From contig JBGPJF010000008.1 of assembly GCA_041485285.1 (NCBI GenBank), positions 5,576 to 69,575 on the forward strand: 64,000 nt of DNA. Direction: 5' to 3'. Shown in pieces: positions 51,565 to 59,740 of the stretch (positions are counted from its first letter, which is position 1; each line of letters begins with the position of its first letter). The translations under genes and the position numbers were made by a program. This DNA is from DATEUP01 sp041485285 (GTDB lineage: Archaea; Thermoplasmatota; DTKX01; DATEUP01). The notes beneath the pieces are model-generated. The model searched no databases. It saw only the letters and a program-made list of their open reading frames with translations, and was not told the DNA's origin.

Positions 51565-52704
51565 TTGGCGAAACGCAGCGTGAAGGGCGAGAAGCCGCTG
51601 GAGCGCGGATCCATCCCCGCTTCGCAGCGCCAGGCAGAAAAGGAACTGGAGCGCATTGCCTCCGAAGTCTACAACGAACTGATGTCCGGGAAAATCCCGG
51701 GCGTCAAGATCCCCTCGCGCACGAAGCAGAACATCGTGTTCCACCCGCGGCTGCACGTGTACAAGTACGGCCCGACCCAGAGCATCAAGTCGGCCAAGAC
51801 GAAGGCGGGGGCCTACAGCCTGCTGAAGACGATGTACATGATCGAGTTCATCAAGACGATGATCAGCGAGAACAAGTCGTCCACGCTGCGTGAGATGTAC
51901 TACATCTCGGAGGGGTGGGACCTTGCGAAATTCGAGACCCAGGACGAGTCGAACAATGTCGCGGAGGACCTCGAGATCATCAGCAAGGCGATGCGCGAGG
52001 ACTTCAAGCTGCGCCCCGAGGAAAACGGCGCGTCGGTGATCGGGAATGTCACGATCGTCGAGCGCAACCGCAAGGGCGAGCTTAAGACGATCAACTGCAG
52101 GGACGACGTCGGCGACTCCGGCTACGCCCTGCCGTTCAATGTCGAGAAGGAGAAAATCCAGATCAAAGACTTCGATGCGAAATTCATCTGCGCCATCGAG
52201 ACCGGCGGGATGTTCGACCGGCTCGTGGAGAACGGCTTCGACGAGAAGTTCGACGCCGTGCTCGTCCACCTCAAAGGCCAGCCGGCGCGCTCCACGCGGC
52301 GCTTCATCAAGCGCCTCAACGAGGAGTGCAAGCTGCCGGTCGTCTGCTTCACCGACGGCGACCCATGGTCGTTTCGCATTTTCGCCTCCGTGGCCTACGG
52401 CGCGATCAAGACGGCCCACATCTCGGAGTACCTGGCCTGCCCGACCGCGCAGTACCTGGGCGTGACGCCCTCGGACATCGTGAACTACGACCTGCCCGCC
52501 GACAAGCTGAACGACCAGGACGTAAAGGCGCTCAAGGCGGAGCTCACCGACCCGCGCTTCAAGGACTCGTTTTGGCACGACGAGATCCAGCTGCAGCTCC
52601 AGCTCAACAAGAAGGCCGAACAGCAGGCGCTTGCCAAGTACGGCCTCGACTTCGTGACGGACAAGTACCTTCCCGAGAAACTCGCCGAGATGGGCGTCGT
52701 CTAG
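51565..52704 (+). CDS. top6A: DNA topoisomerase VI subunit A (Spo11-like)
   Basis: The 379-residue protein has the winged-helix active tyrosine in TLREMYYISEGW (Y112/Y113) and the Toprim metal residues E212 (IETGGMFDRL) and D264, D266 (FTDGDPWSF). It makes the double-strand break for topoisomerase VI and is the homologue of eukaryotic Spo11. It starts with TTG after GGGGGAAGACGG, 15 bases from top6B, so the pair forms an operon in the usual B-A order. Length and motifs are complete. Confidence 0.97.
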   Translation: MAKRSVKGEKPLERGSIPASQRQAEKELERIASEVYNELMSGKIPGVKIPSRTKQNIVFHPRLHVYKYGPTQSIKSAKTKAGAYSLLKTMYMIEFIKTMISENKSSTLREMYYISEGWDLAKFETQDESNNVAEDLEIISKAMREDFKLRPEENGASVIGNVTIVERNRKGELKTINCRDDVGDSGYALPFNVEKEKIQIKDFDAKFICAIETGGMFDRLVENGFDEKFDAVLVHLKGQPARSTRRFIKRLNEECKLPVVCFTDGDPWSFRIFASVAYGAIKTAHISEYLACPTAQYLGVTPSDIVNYDLPADKLNDQDVKALKAELTDPRFKDSFWHDEIQLQLQLNKKAEQQALAKYGLDFVTDKYLPEKLAEMGVV

Positions 52705-52710
52705 GTGCCA

Positions 52711-53208
52711 TCAGCGCTCGCGCTTCTTCGGCCGGAACACAAACACGAATTGGTCGTCGTCTTCGTCCACGCGGCTCTCGATCTGGATGTCGCCCTCGAT
52801 GGCCTTCGAGAGCGAAAGCATCCCCGAGACCCCGCCCTTCAGGAACTCTTCCCAGTAGGGCTTGGCAAACCCCGCGCGCGGGACCGAAATCGTCGTCTGC
52901 CCCGGGACGAGCTGCACATCGGGCTCCCCAAACGAGAACGAGTGCTGCCACGCCTCGCGCGTCTCCTGCAGCATCTGCTCGGGCGTGTAGAACTTGCGGT
53001 CGTAGCGCCGCTCGTCGCCGATGAGCTTCGAGGTGTGCTCGCCGGCAAGGCGCATGCGCGTTGGCGTCTCCTGCCAGATGCGCTCGAGGACGGCCTCCAG
53101 CTTGTCAAGGGGGTACCACGAGCCGACGAAGATGTCGCCAAGCTCCATCCGCTCCTTGAGGTCGGCCTCCGCGATGCGCCCCCAGACCTTGGCATAATAG
53201 TCGAGCAC
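52711..53208 (-). CDS. Possible DUF2378/TIGR02265-like protein
   Basis: The 165-residue protein contains ELGDIFVGSWYPLDKLEAVLERIW, close to the LGxxxxxSxWYPLExxxxLLE core of DUF2378 (TIGR02265) proteins known best from myxobacteria. A beta-rich C-terminal half ends FVFVFRPKKRER. The homology continues upstream of the GTG at 53208 (VSGIVLAG in frame) but the first in-frame stop lies soon after and no ATG/GTG/TTG is available. The true start may therefore be non-canonical, or a base is missing near 53260. Function unknown, cytosolic. It is convergent with top6A, six bases apart. Confidence 0.65.
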   Translation of the reverse strand: MLDYYAKVWGRIAEADLKERMELGDIFVGSWYPLDKLEAVLERIWQETPTRMRLAGEHTSKLIGDERRYDRKFYTPEQMLQETREAWQHSFSFGEPDVQLVPGQTTISVPRAGFAKPYWEEFLKGGVSGMLSLSKAIEGDIQIESRVDEDDDQFVFVFRPKKRER

Positions 53209-53333
53209 GCCTGCAAGGACGATGCCGCTGACCTGGCGCTCCGTCCCCGTTTGCAGACCTCAATGACAATAGGCGCCCCCGCAATAAGGCTGAGGCTGGC
53301 AGCCTTCTGGGCGGCGCAACGCGCCCCGGCCCC

Positions 53334-53737
53334 TCACAGTTCCAGCACGTCGATTTGCCGCTCGGTATCGTGGGTGCGCTTCAAGCGCGGGTCTTGGACG
53401 GACGACAGCCCGACCTCTGCAACGGCGCCCACCGTTGCCTTGAAGAGGTGCCCCCCTCGCATCCGTCCGTCCGCGTCGGCGACCGCCGCGTGTAAGTGGC
53501 CGCTGTAAGGGCCGGAGGCATTATGCCCCACGATGGGCCCCGTGAGCAAGACGAGCCCGACCGGGCCGGCGACCTTGTTCCGTTTGTGGGGCCCCTCGCT
53601 TGGGGAGCGTTCCCACCTCGACGTACGATAGCGAGCCGGTCCCGAAATCAACGGCGCCGTTTCCGGGTGTAGGCCCCTTTCATTGCCTGCTCGATCGAGT
53701 CGATGAGGTCGTCCCCTTCGTACAGGTGCATGACCAA
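53334..53737 (-). pseudogene. Frameshifted PPC-domain (DUF296-like) protein
   Basis: Three frames carry one PPC domain. From about 53737 the first reads LVMHLYEGDDLIDSIEQAMKGAYTRKRR and stops. A second gives GAVDFGTGSLSYVEVGTLPK. A third, after a shift in the GGGGCCCC tract near 53597, gives RNKVAGPVGLVLLTGPIVG, SGHLHAAVADADGRMRGGHLF and a stop at 53334. The SGHLHAAVxDxDGRxxGGHLF block is diagnostic. At least two single-base shifts in GC runs separate them, so the gene is broken or the assembly has two errors here. An intact relative is at 61933-62364. The spacer 53738-53939 holds nothing else. Confidence 0.65.
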
Positions 53738-53939
53738 TTGCAGCCCATTGGAGTGGAGTTTCAGAGCCGTCCGCCCCCGTTGTGGGGGGCCGATGGCAGG
53801 GGGCCCCTAATGTCTTTGCCCCGGGCGGGGAACTTTGGCCCCGTCTTGTGTCCCCCGGGGCCCGCCCCGCGCGCAGCCCCGCCAGGCAAGGCCTTTTCGG
53901 CGCGGCCTTCGTTGCACCCCTTACGGGAGGGCGGTCAGG

Positions 53940-54389
53940 TTGAAGGCTGACACGACGACCAAGCAGATCCTCGGGCTCCTTCGAAAGAACGCGCGCATGA
54001 CCTACAAAGAGATCGCGACCAAGATCGGCAAGCCGGAGTCCACCGTCCGCGACCGAATCAAGAAGCTCGAGGCCGCCGGCATCATCCGCGGGTACACCGC
54101 CATCCTCGACCGCACGGCGCTCGGCCTTGCCTGCAGCGCGTTTGTGGTCGCCGCCGTCGAAAACGACAGGGTCGGTGAGGTGACCAAGGCCCTCCTCGAG
54201 ATGCCCAACGTGCTCCAAGTGCACCACACCAGCGGGGGAAAGCGGCTCGTCTTCCTGGTCGCGGCCAAGGACTTCGAGGACCTCCAGGCGTTCCTCGAAA
54301 ACGGGCTTTCGAAACTGCGCCTGAAGGACGAGGAAGTCATTGTGATCCTAAAGTCGTTCCGTGAGTACGCCGCGCCGCTCGAATTCTGA
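53940..54389 (+). CDS. Lrp/AsnC-family transcriptional regulator
   Basis: The 149-residue protein begins with TTG after GGGAGGGCGG. The N-terminal winged helix is canonical: DTTTKQILGLLRKNARMTYKEIATKIGKPESTVRDRIKKLEAAGIIRGYTAILD. The C-terminal RAM/AsnC ligand-sensing domain follows (FVVAAVENDRVGEVTKALLEMPNVLQVHHTSGGKRLVFLVAA). Such proteins form octamers and sense amino acids. It faces the Ehr operon convergently, 11 bases from its end, so it need not control it. The long in-frame leader upstream of 53940 is not part of the protein. Confidence 0.93.
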   Translation: MKADTTTKQILGLLRKNARMTYKEIATKIGKPESTVRDRIKKLEAAGIIRGYTAILDRTALGLACSAFVVAAVENDRVGEVTKALLEMPNVLQVHHTSGGKRLVFLVAAKDFEDLQAFLENGLSKLRLKDEEVIVILKSFREYAAPLEF

Positions 54390-54400
54390 GGGGCCGGCGC

Positions 54401-55183
54401 TCAAGGCGATCGCGACGCCTCCGCTTCGATGCGGCCGAGCAGCCTGAGGAGCCCGTCGAGCATCGTGAGCGGGTGCGGCGGACAGCCGGCGATGAACAGG
54501 TCCACGGGCAGGCCCGCGGCCGCCGCGCCTCCAAGCACCTCCCGGTGGCCGGAAAATGGGCCGCCCGAAATCGCGCAGGCGCCCGCCGCCACCACGATCT
54601 TGGGAGCGGGCACGGCGGCGTACGTTTTGGCAAGCGCCAGCTCCATGTTTCGGGTGACCGGGCCGGTGATGAGGAGCCCGTCGGCGTGGCGGGGAGACGC
54701 CACGAACTGAATGCCGAAGCGGCTGAAGTCGAACACCACGTTCTGCAGCGCGGCGGCCTCGACCTCGCAGCCGTTGCAGCCGCCCGCGCTTACCTGTCGC
54801 AGCCGGAGCGAACGGCCAAACATTCGCCGGGCGACCGCGTCAAGGGCCTCCACGCGCGGCCCCTCTCCCCCGGTGACCGTGAGGCCCTCGCGCGTCCTCG
54901 CGGACAACGAGAAACCGCGGCTCAAGGTGATGGCACCCGCCGGGCCCGCCGCGGCGCAGTCGCCGCAGAAGATGCACTTGCCAAGGTCGAGCGCCAGCTT
55001 GCCTTGGTCGAGCGTGAGCGCGCGCGTGGGGCACGCGTCAACGCTCGCGCTGCAGCCGGGGCCGACGGCGCCCGGGTTGATGACGGGCAAGCCGCGGAAC
55101 CGAACGGGCAACGGTGCGGCGCTGTCGGGGAACGGGATCGTCCGGTGGCCTTGGCCGCGCCGAGCACGCAGGATACGAAGCAT
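54401..55183 (-). CDS. Ehr complex small subunit: ferredoxin domain fused to NuoB/HyfI-like subunit
   Basis: The 260-residue protein joins a ferredoxin-like domain (residues 30-90) to a NuoB-like domain (125-260). The second Fe-S motif is CIFCGDC (C70, C73, C76) and C51 (ACP) completes one [4Fe-4S] cluster. The other cluster is lost: the first motif keeps only C44 and has Ser47, and the last Cys of motif 2 is Gly80. The NuoB part keeps all four ligands of the proximal cluster: GGCNGCE (C136, C139), GACAISGG (C203) and AGCPPHP (C234). It relays electrons to the large subunit at the membrane. The ATG is 9 bases after the upstream stop. Confidence 0.9.
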   Translation of the reverse strand: MLRILRARRGQGHRTIPFPDSAAPLPVRFRGLPVINPGAVGPGCSASVDACPTRALTLDQGKLALDLGKCIFCGDCAAAGPAGAITLSRGFSLSARTREGLTVTGGEGPRVEALDAVARRMFGRSLRLRQVSAGGCNGCEVEAAALQNVVFDFSRFGIQFVASPRHADGLLITGPVTRNMELALAKTYAAVPAPKIVVAAGACAISGGPFSGHREVLGGAAAAGLPVDLFIAGCPPHPLTMLDGLLRLLGRIEAEASRSP

Positions 55184-55192
55184 GGTCGTCCC

Positions 55193-56680
55193 TCAAAGGT
55201 CGTGTCCGGCATAGGAAAGGTTGAAACTCTTGTTGATGAGCGGGAAGTCCGAGATGGCCGCCCCGCGCACGGCAAGCGCGAGCCCCATCCAGTTGTGGAA
55301 CGAGGGGTCGACGACTTTGTACCCGGAGAACCGGCCGTCGCCGTCGGTCTCCGCGACGTGGCAGATCTCGCCCCGCCAGCCCTCGACCAGGGAGACTGCG
55401 ATCGCATCGGGCGAAAGGGGACCATGCGGGTGGCGCGGCGCGCCCGGCGGAAGCTTGGACAGCAACGCATCCACCCACCCGGCGGACTGTTCGACCTCCA
55501 TCCAACGGAGCCGCGCCCGCGCGTACACATCGCCCGTGGGCCACAGCCGGGCTTCGATGGCCCGGTCGAGGAATACGCCCCACGGAAATTCGCGGCGCAC
55601 ATCGCGCGGCAGCCCCGAAGCGCGGGCCGCGGGGCCGACGATGCCCAGCTGCTCGCAATCGTGCCGCGTGAGCGTCCCGATCCCGTCGAAGCGCGCGCGC
55701 GCGGAGGCCGATTGCCAGAGCAAGTCGGCCGCTTCGCGGGCGGCCCCCAGCGCAAGCCGGGTGCCCTCCTGGAGCTCCTGGCCGAGCCGGTCGTCGACAT
55801 CGTCGTGGGTGCCGCCAGGGACGACGAACCCCCGGCCCATTCGGCTCCCCGTGAGCGCGGTCGTGAGGTTGAGGAAATCACCGCGCACGCGCCCCGCGTA
55901 CGAAGCGGTGGGCAGGAAGCCGATGTCGCCGGCAAGCGCCCCGAGGTCGCCCGTGTGGTTGGCCATCCGCTCGAGTTCGAGCGCGACGCCGCGCAGCGCC
56001 CGCGCGCGAGGGGAATTCGTGCTGTGGGCAAGCGCCTCCAGCGCGCGTGCGTAGGCCGTCGCGTGCGCCACGCTTGAATCCCCCGAAAGCGTCTCGGCGA
56101 TGAGCGCGGTGCGTGCGTCGGGACCGCCGACCATCGCCCGCTCGACGCCCCGGTGCTGGTACCCCAGGGCGATTTCGAGGTGGTGGACGGTCTCCCCATG
56201 GGCTTGAAAGCGGAAGTGGCCGGGCTCGATGACCCCCGCGTGCACCGGGCCCACCGCGACCTCGTGGACCTCCTCGCCCTCGACGCGGAAGAATGGCACG
56301 CCCCCTGCGCCTGGAAGCTTCCGGACGGGCTTCAGCCACGGGTGGCCGACCGGCGCGGTCAGCCCCCCCTCCGCGACCTCCCGCTCGAACAGGTGGACCT
56401 GCGGCACTTCGGGCGTCATCGAGGGGAAGGTCGGTCCAACGGGGGCCGACGCCACGCCAAGCACCCCCTCGCCGCCGAGACCGAGCACCACCGTGAGCCG
56501 GGCGCCGCCGTCTCGACCTCGGCGGGCAAACAGCGCCGAGACCCGGCCGCCGGCCTCAACGCCCGAGAGGACAAGGTCGCGGAAGTCGCAAAATTCGAGG
56601 ACCGGCACCTCCGCCAGCCGTGCCGCCTGGCCATTGCCGAGGGGAAGCGCGGATCGCAGGACGGCGGTCTGCGACGGCAT
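55193..56680 (-). CDS. Ehr complex large subunit (NuoCD/HyfG-like) without [NiFe] ligands
   Basis: ATG at 56680 overlaps the TAA of the preceding gene (TAATG). The 495-residue protein has a NuoC-like N-terminal third and a NuoD/hydrogenase-large C-terminal part (HHLEIALGYQHRGVERAMVG). The L1 motif that should be CxxC is S199-G-D-S202 with H206 retained, and the C-terminal DPCxxC is D458-P-S460-F-H-N463. All four [NiFe]-binding cysteines are therefore gone, so hydrogen chemistry is impossible. That is the mark of Ehr complexes, evolutionary relatives between group-4 hydrogenases and complex I. The longer ORF to 57031 is an overlap artefact. Confidence 0.92.
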   Translation of the reverse strand: MPSQTAVLRSALPLGNGQAARLAEVPVLEFCDFRDLVLSGVEAGGRVSALFARRGRDGGARLTVVLGLGGEGVLGVASAPVGPTFPSMTPEVPQVHLFEREVAEGGLTAPVGHPWLKPVRKLPGAGGVPFFRVEGEEVHEVAVGPVHAGVIEPGHFRFQAHGETVHHLEIALGYQHRGVERAMVGGPDARTALIAETLSGDSSVAHATAYARALEALAHSTNSPRARALRGVALELERMANHTGDLGALAGDIGFLPTASYAGRVRGDFLNLTTALTGSRMGRGFVVPGGTHDDVDDRLGQELQEGTRLALGAAREAADLLWQSASARARFDGIGTLTRHDCEQLGIVGPAARASGLPRDVRREFPWGVFLDRAIEARLWPTGDVYARARLRWMEVEQSAGWVDALLSKLPPGAPRHPHGPLSPDAIAVSLVEGWRGEICHVAETDGDGRFSGYKVVDPSFHNWMGLALAVRGAAISDFPLINKSFNLSYAGHDL

Positions 56681-58125
56681 TAGGCGCCTCCCCCCACGAC
56701 ACGCGCGGCCTGTTCGAGGGCGTCGCGCAGCGGCGCGGGCATGAACACGCCGAGGACCACGAGCGCGACGAGGGGAGCGATCACCAGGGCGGCCTCGCCG
56801 GGGCCCGCGCGCGCCGCTTTCGGCACGGCAAGCGGCTCCCCCCAGCCAATGCCCATGAGGTGGGTCAGCGCGCCAGCAAAGACGACTCCAAGCCCGAGGA
56901 CGAGCAAGCCCACAACCGCCCAAGCGCCGCTTGCCGCGGCGGCCTGGAGGACGAGGAACTCGCTCACGAAGATGGCAAAAGGGGCGGCGCCCATAAGCGA
57001 CGCGAGGCTCGCCACGAGGGCGCCCCCCCACAGCGGCACCGCGCGGGCGGCGCCCCGCAGCCGGGCGATCTCAGTGCCCCCGTAGGCCTCGCTTAGCCGC
57101 CCCGCGGCGAAGAAAGCGACCGACTTCGACGCCGAGTGGTTGAGCACATGGAAGAGCGCCGCGAAAGTACCGGCCGGGCCAAGGCCCAAGCCCAGCGTGA
57201 TGATCCCGATGTGCTCGACACTCGAGTAAGCAAGCAGGCGCTTCACGTCGCGTTGGAACACAATGAACGCGGCCGCAACGAGCACCGACCCGAGCCCGAA
57301 GACGACGAGCAGCGACAGGGCCCAGCCCGAACGGCCGGTCGCGCCCTCAACAATGGGGAGGTAGCGCATGATGCAGTAGAGGGCGGCGTTCAGCAGCGAC
57401 CCGGAGAACACCGCCGAAACCGGCGCCGGAGCCTGGCTGTGCGCGTCGGGAAGCCACGTGTGCATGGGCGCAAGTCCGGCCTTGGTGCCGAACCCGACAA
57501 GGACGAAGAGGAAGCCCGCTTTGGCAAGCCCGGGGTCGAGCTGGCCCGAGACGGCAAGCAGGCTCCTCCACATCGTCGGTTCGTCGCCGCCGGGGAGCAC
57601 CCCGCGCGCCGACGCCGCCATGAACACGACGCCGAGGAACGCAAGGGCAACCCCGACGGAGCAGATCACGAGGTACTTCCAGGTCGCTTCGAGGGACGCG
57701 CGGGTGACATGGAGGCGGATGAGGAATGCGGTCGAAAGCGTGGTCAGCTCGACGCCGGCCCACATCACGCCGAGGTTGTTGGAAGTAAGCACGAGCGTCA
57801 TGGAGAAGAGGGCACCCGCCCACAGGACGCCGAAGCGCCGGGCGATCCGTGGGGGGAGCTTCCCCGCGTCGACTTCGCGCCCGAAGTAGCCGTAGGCAAA
57901 GGAGGTCGAAAGGGCGAACACGAGGGCCATCACGCACAGGTGGTACGCCGAGAGGGCGTCGAGCAGCAGCCAGCCGGACCCTGCCTCAAGCGGGCCGCCC
58001 GACAGCACGCGCGAGGCAGCCTCGACGGCCACGGCGGTCCAGGCGCCGACCCACGCAACGCTGAGTGCGAGCACCCGCCGCGGGTCGCCAACAAAGGCCG
58101 ACGCGCCGGCTCCCCCCAGGGGCAA
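56680..58125 (-). CDS. Ehr complex antiporter-like membrane subunit (NuoN/HyfF-like)
   Basis: The 481-residue protein has some 13-14 membrane helices and the Mrp-antiporter pattern: GVELTTLSTAFLI, GFGTKAGLAPMHTWLPDAHSQAPAPVSAVFSG with the conserved Lys and His, and RDVKRLLAYSSVEHIGII, as in NuoL/M/N. It is one proton/ion-pumping module. The first ATG/GTG/TTG in frame is TTG at 58125, but homology-like sequence (LEFLLLLGLPLGG) continues upstream to a CTG near 58161 that follows GAGGGGGTGAT. The true start may be that CTG, four bases after the preceding stop. Ends in the TAATG overlap with the large subunit. Confidence 0.9.
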   Translation of the reverse strand: MPLGGAGASAFVGDPRRVLALSVAWVGAWTAVAVEAASRVLSGGPLEAGSGWLLLDALSAYHLCVMALVFALSTSFAYGYFGREVDAGKLPPRIARRFGVLWAGALFSMTLVLTSNNLGVMWAGVELTTLSTAFLIRLHVTRASLEATWKYLVICSVGVALAFLGVVFMAASARGVLPGGDEPTMWRSLLAVSGQLDPGLAKAGFLFVLVGFGTKAGLAPMHTWLPDAHSQAPAPVSAVFSGSLLNAALYCIMRYLPIVEGATGRSGWALSLLVVFGLGSVLVAAAFIVFQRDVKRLLAYSSVEHIGIITLGLGLGPAGTFAALFHVLNHSASKSVAFFAAGRLSEAYGGTEIARLRGAARAVPLWGGALVASLASLMGAAPFAIFVSEFLVLQAAAASGAWAVVGLLVLGLGVVFAGALTHLMGIGWGEPLAVPKAARAGPGEAALVIAPLVALVVLGVFMPAPLRDALEQAARVVGGGA

Positions 58126-58165
58126 GCCCAGCAGGAGCAGGAACTCGAGGGACCCGTCCAGCCCA

Positions 58166-58810
58166 TCACCCCCTCAGTTGGTCGAGCTTGTCGACGTCCA
58201 CCGTCGCGAACTCGCGGCTGATTCGGTCGACGGCGATTCCCATCACGAACACCCCAAAGAACACCTCGAGCAGGCCGCCCATCTCGAGCAGGAGCGGCAG
58301 GCCCCCGACGAGGATGAGGGCGAAGAGGAAGATGCCGTTCTCGAGCACGACATACCCGAGCACCTGCGCAAGGGCGGTGCGCCGCGTGACTGTGAGCGTG
58401 AGGCCCGCGATCATCGTGGCCAGCGCGACGGGCAGCGCCAAGACGGGGGGCGCCGGGCCGGCGGGGGCAAGCCGTGGCGCCACGACGAAGGCGACGCCGA
58501 GCGCGAGGATCCCGGTGATGAACGTCGCCGTGTACCCCACGAGGGGCTGGTCCTCGCTTGCGACCTTGATCTTGCGAAGCACGCGCCCAAGCGCCCACGG
58601 GTACACGAACCCCTTGAGCGCGGCGACGCCGGCGGCAAGCAGCAGCCCGCGCAGCGAGAGTTCGGGTTCGAGCAGGAGCACGAGGGCGCTGAGCGCGAGG
58701 CCTTGGAGGGCGAGGAGGCGGATCGAATTGGTGAGGTTGTTGGTGCCGAGCATCGCGAGGTTCGTGAGCACGATTGCAACCAGCGCAAAGTCGGCAAGCG
58801 TGGACATCAC
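58166..58810 (-). CDS. Ehr complex subunit, HyfE-like (NuoK-related)
   Basis: The 214-residue protein has about seven membrane helices. Its pattern is that of HyfE: LALQGLALSALVLLLEPELSLRGLLLAAGVAALKGFVYPWALGRV near the middle, and RRTALAQVLGYVVLENGIFLFALIL, where YVVLENGIF matches the Glu-bearing helix of NuoK-type subunits. In group-4 complexes HyfE sits between the antiporter-like and NuoH-like subunits. The start is GTG ATG (58810), 12 bases after the previous stop. Operon position and motifs agree. Confidence 0.88.
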   Translation of the reverse strand: MMSTLADFALVAIVLTNLAMLGTNNLTNSIRLLALQGLALSALVLLLEPELSLRGLLLAAGVAALKGFVYPWALGRVLRKIKVASEDQPLVGYTATFITGILALGVAFVVAPRLAPAGPAPPVLALPVALATMIAGLTLTVTRRTALAQVLGYVVLENGIFLFALILVGGLPLLLEMGGLLEVFFGVFVMGIAVDRISREFATVDVDKLDQLRG

Positions 58811-58822
58811 CGGCGGCCTCCT

Positions 58823-59740
58823 TCAGAACACCGTGAGCAACAGCGCCAGGGCCGTGAGCCCGCCGGCGGCCACGAGGAGCCGCGGCACGCGGGCCATCCG
58901 CACCCTGGCCATCGTCGATTCCACGACGCCGACGGCGGCGGCGAGGCCGACCATCGAGGCGAGGAACACGGGGACGGCGGCCTCGACGGGCAGGCCGCCC
59001 GTGGGCACGAGAAGGCCCACGATGAGCGCCGCGAACACCCAGAACTTCAGCGCCGCGGCGTAGGAGATGTACGCGAGGTCCACCCCGGAGTGGTCGAGCA
59101 CCATGACCTCGTGGACCATCGTGAGTTCGAGGTGCGTGTTGGGGTCGTCGACCGGGATCCTCGCGTTCTCCGAAAGCATGAGGAGGAAAAGCGCCACAAC
59201 GACAAGCAGGAGCGCCGGGCCGGCCGCCGCGACGCTGGCAAGCGTGGTCGCGCCGAGCAGGCCGGAGAGCGAAAGGCTTGCCGCGCCGCGGGCGGCCACG
59301 ACGAGCCCGACGATGAGCGCCGGTTCGCCGAGGGCCGCGAAGAACGCCTCGCGGCTTGCGCCCATCCCCTCGAAGCTTGAGCCGGTGTCGAGTGCCGCCA
59401 GCATGAGGGCAAACCGCTGGAGGGCAAAGAGGCCGGCGAGGAGGAACAGGTCGCCTTCAAACGCCAGGGGCGCGCGGGAGGGGCCGAGCGGGAGCAGGAG
59501 CACCGCGACGAACACGGCCGCAAGACCGACGGCGGGCCCCGCTTTGAAGACCCACGTGGTCGTCGCGCTGTACACGGAGCCCTTGCGCAACAGCTTGGCA
59601 ATGTCGAAGTAAGGCTGCATGAGCGGGGGTCCCGTGCGCCCGGCGAACCGCGCCTTCACGCGGTTGACGATGGCGAGCATCAACGGGGCGAGCGCGGCGG
59701 CAAGGGTCGGCTGGAGGAGCGAGGTGGCGTCCATGGTCAC
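58823..59740 (-). CDS. Ehr complex membrane-arm subunit, NuoH/HyfC-like
   Basis: The 305-residue protein carries the NuoH/HycD core: VKARFAGRTGPPLMQPYFDIAKLLRKGSVY near the N-terminus and SENARIPVDDPNTHLELTMVHEVMVLDHSG in the middle, with the charged loop residues that couple the quinone/hydrogenase side to the membrane. About eight helices. It anchors the peripheral arm to the pump modules. GTG at 59740 overlaps the stop of the preceding gene by four bases (GTGA), so translation is coupled. Confidence 0.93.
   Translation of the reverse strand: MTMDATSLLQPTLAAALAPLMLAIVNRVKARFAGRTGPPLMQPYFDIAKLLRKGSVYSATTTWVFKAGPAVGLAAVFVAVLLLPLGPSRAPLAFEGDLFLLAGLFALQRFALMLAALDTGSSFEGMGASREAFFAALGEPALIVGLVVAARGAASLSLSGLLGATTLASVAAAGPALLLVVVALFLLMLSENARIPVDDPNTHLELTMVHEVMVLDHSGVDLAYISYAAALKFWVFAALIVGLLVPTGGLPVEAAVPVFLASMVGLAAAVGVVESTMARVRMARVPRLLVAAGGLTALALLLTVF

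Noticed and set aside
49846..52578. 910-codon minus-strand frame opposite topoisomerase VI
   Set aside because: Spans both top6 genes in antisense; no motif or start signal.
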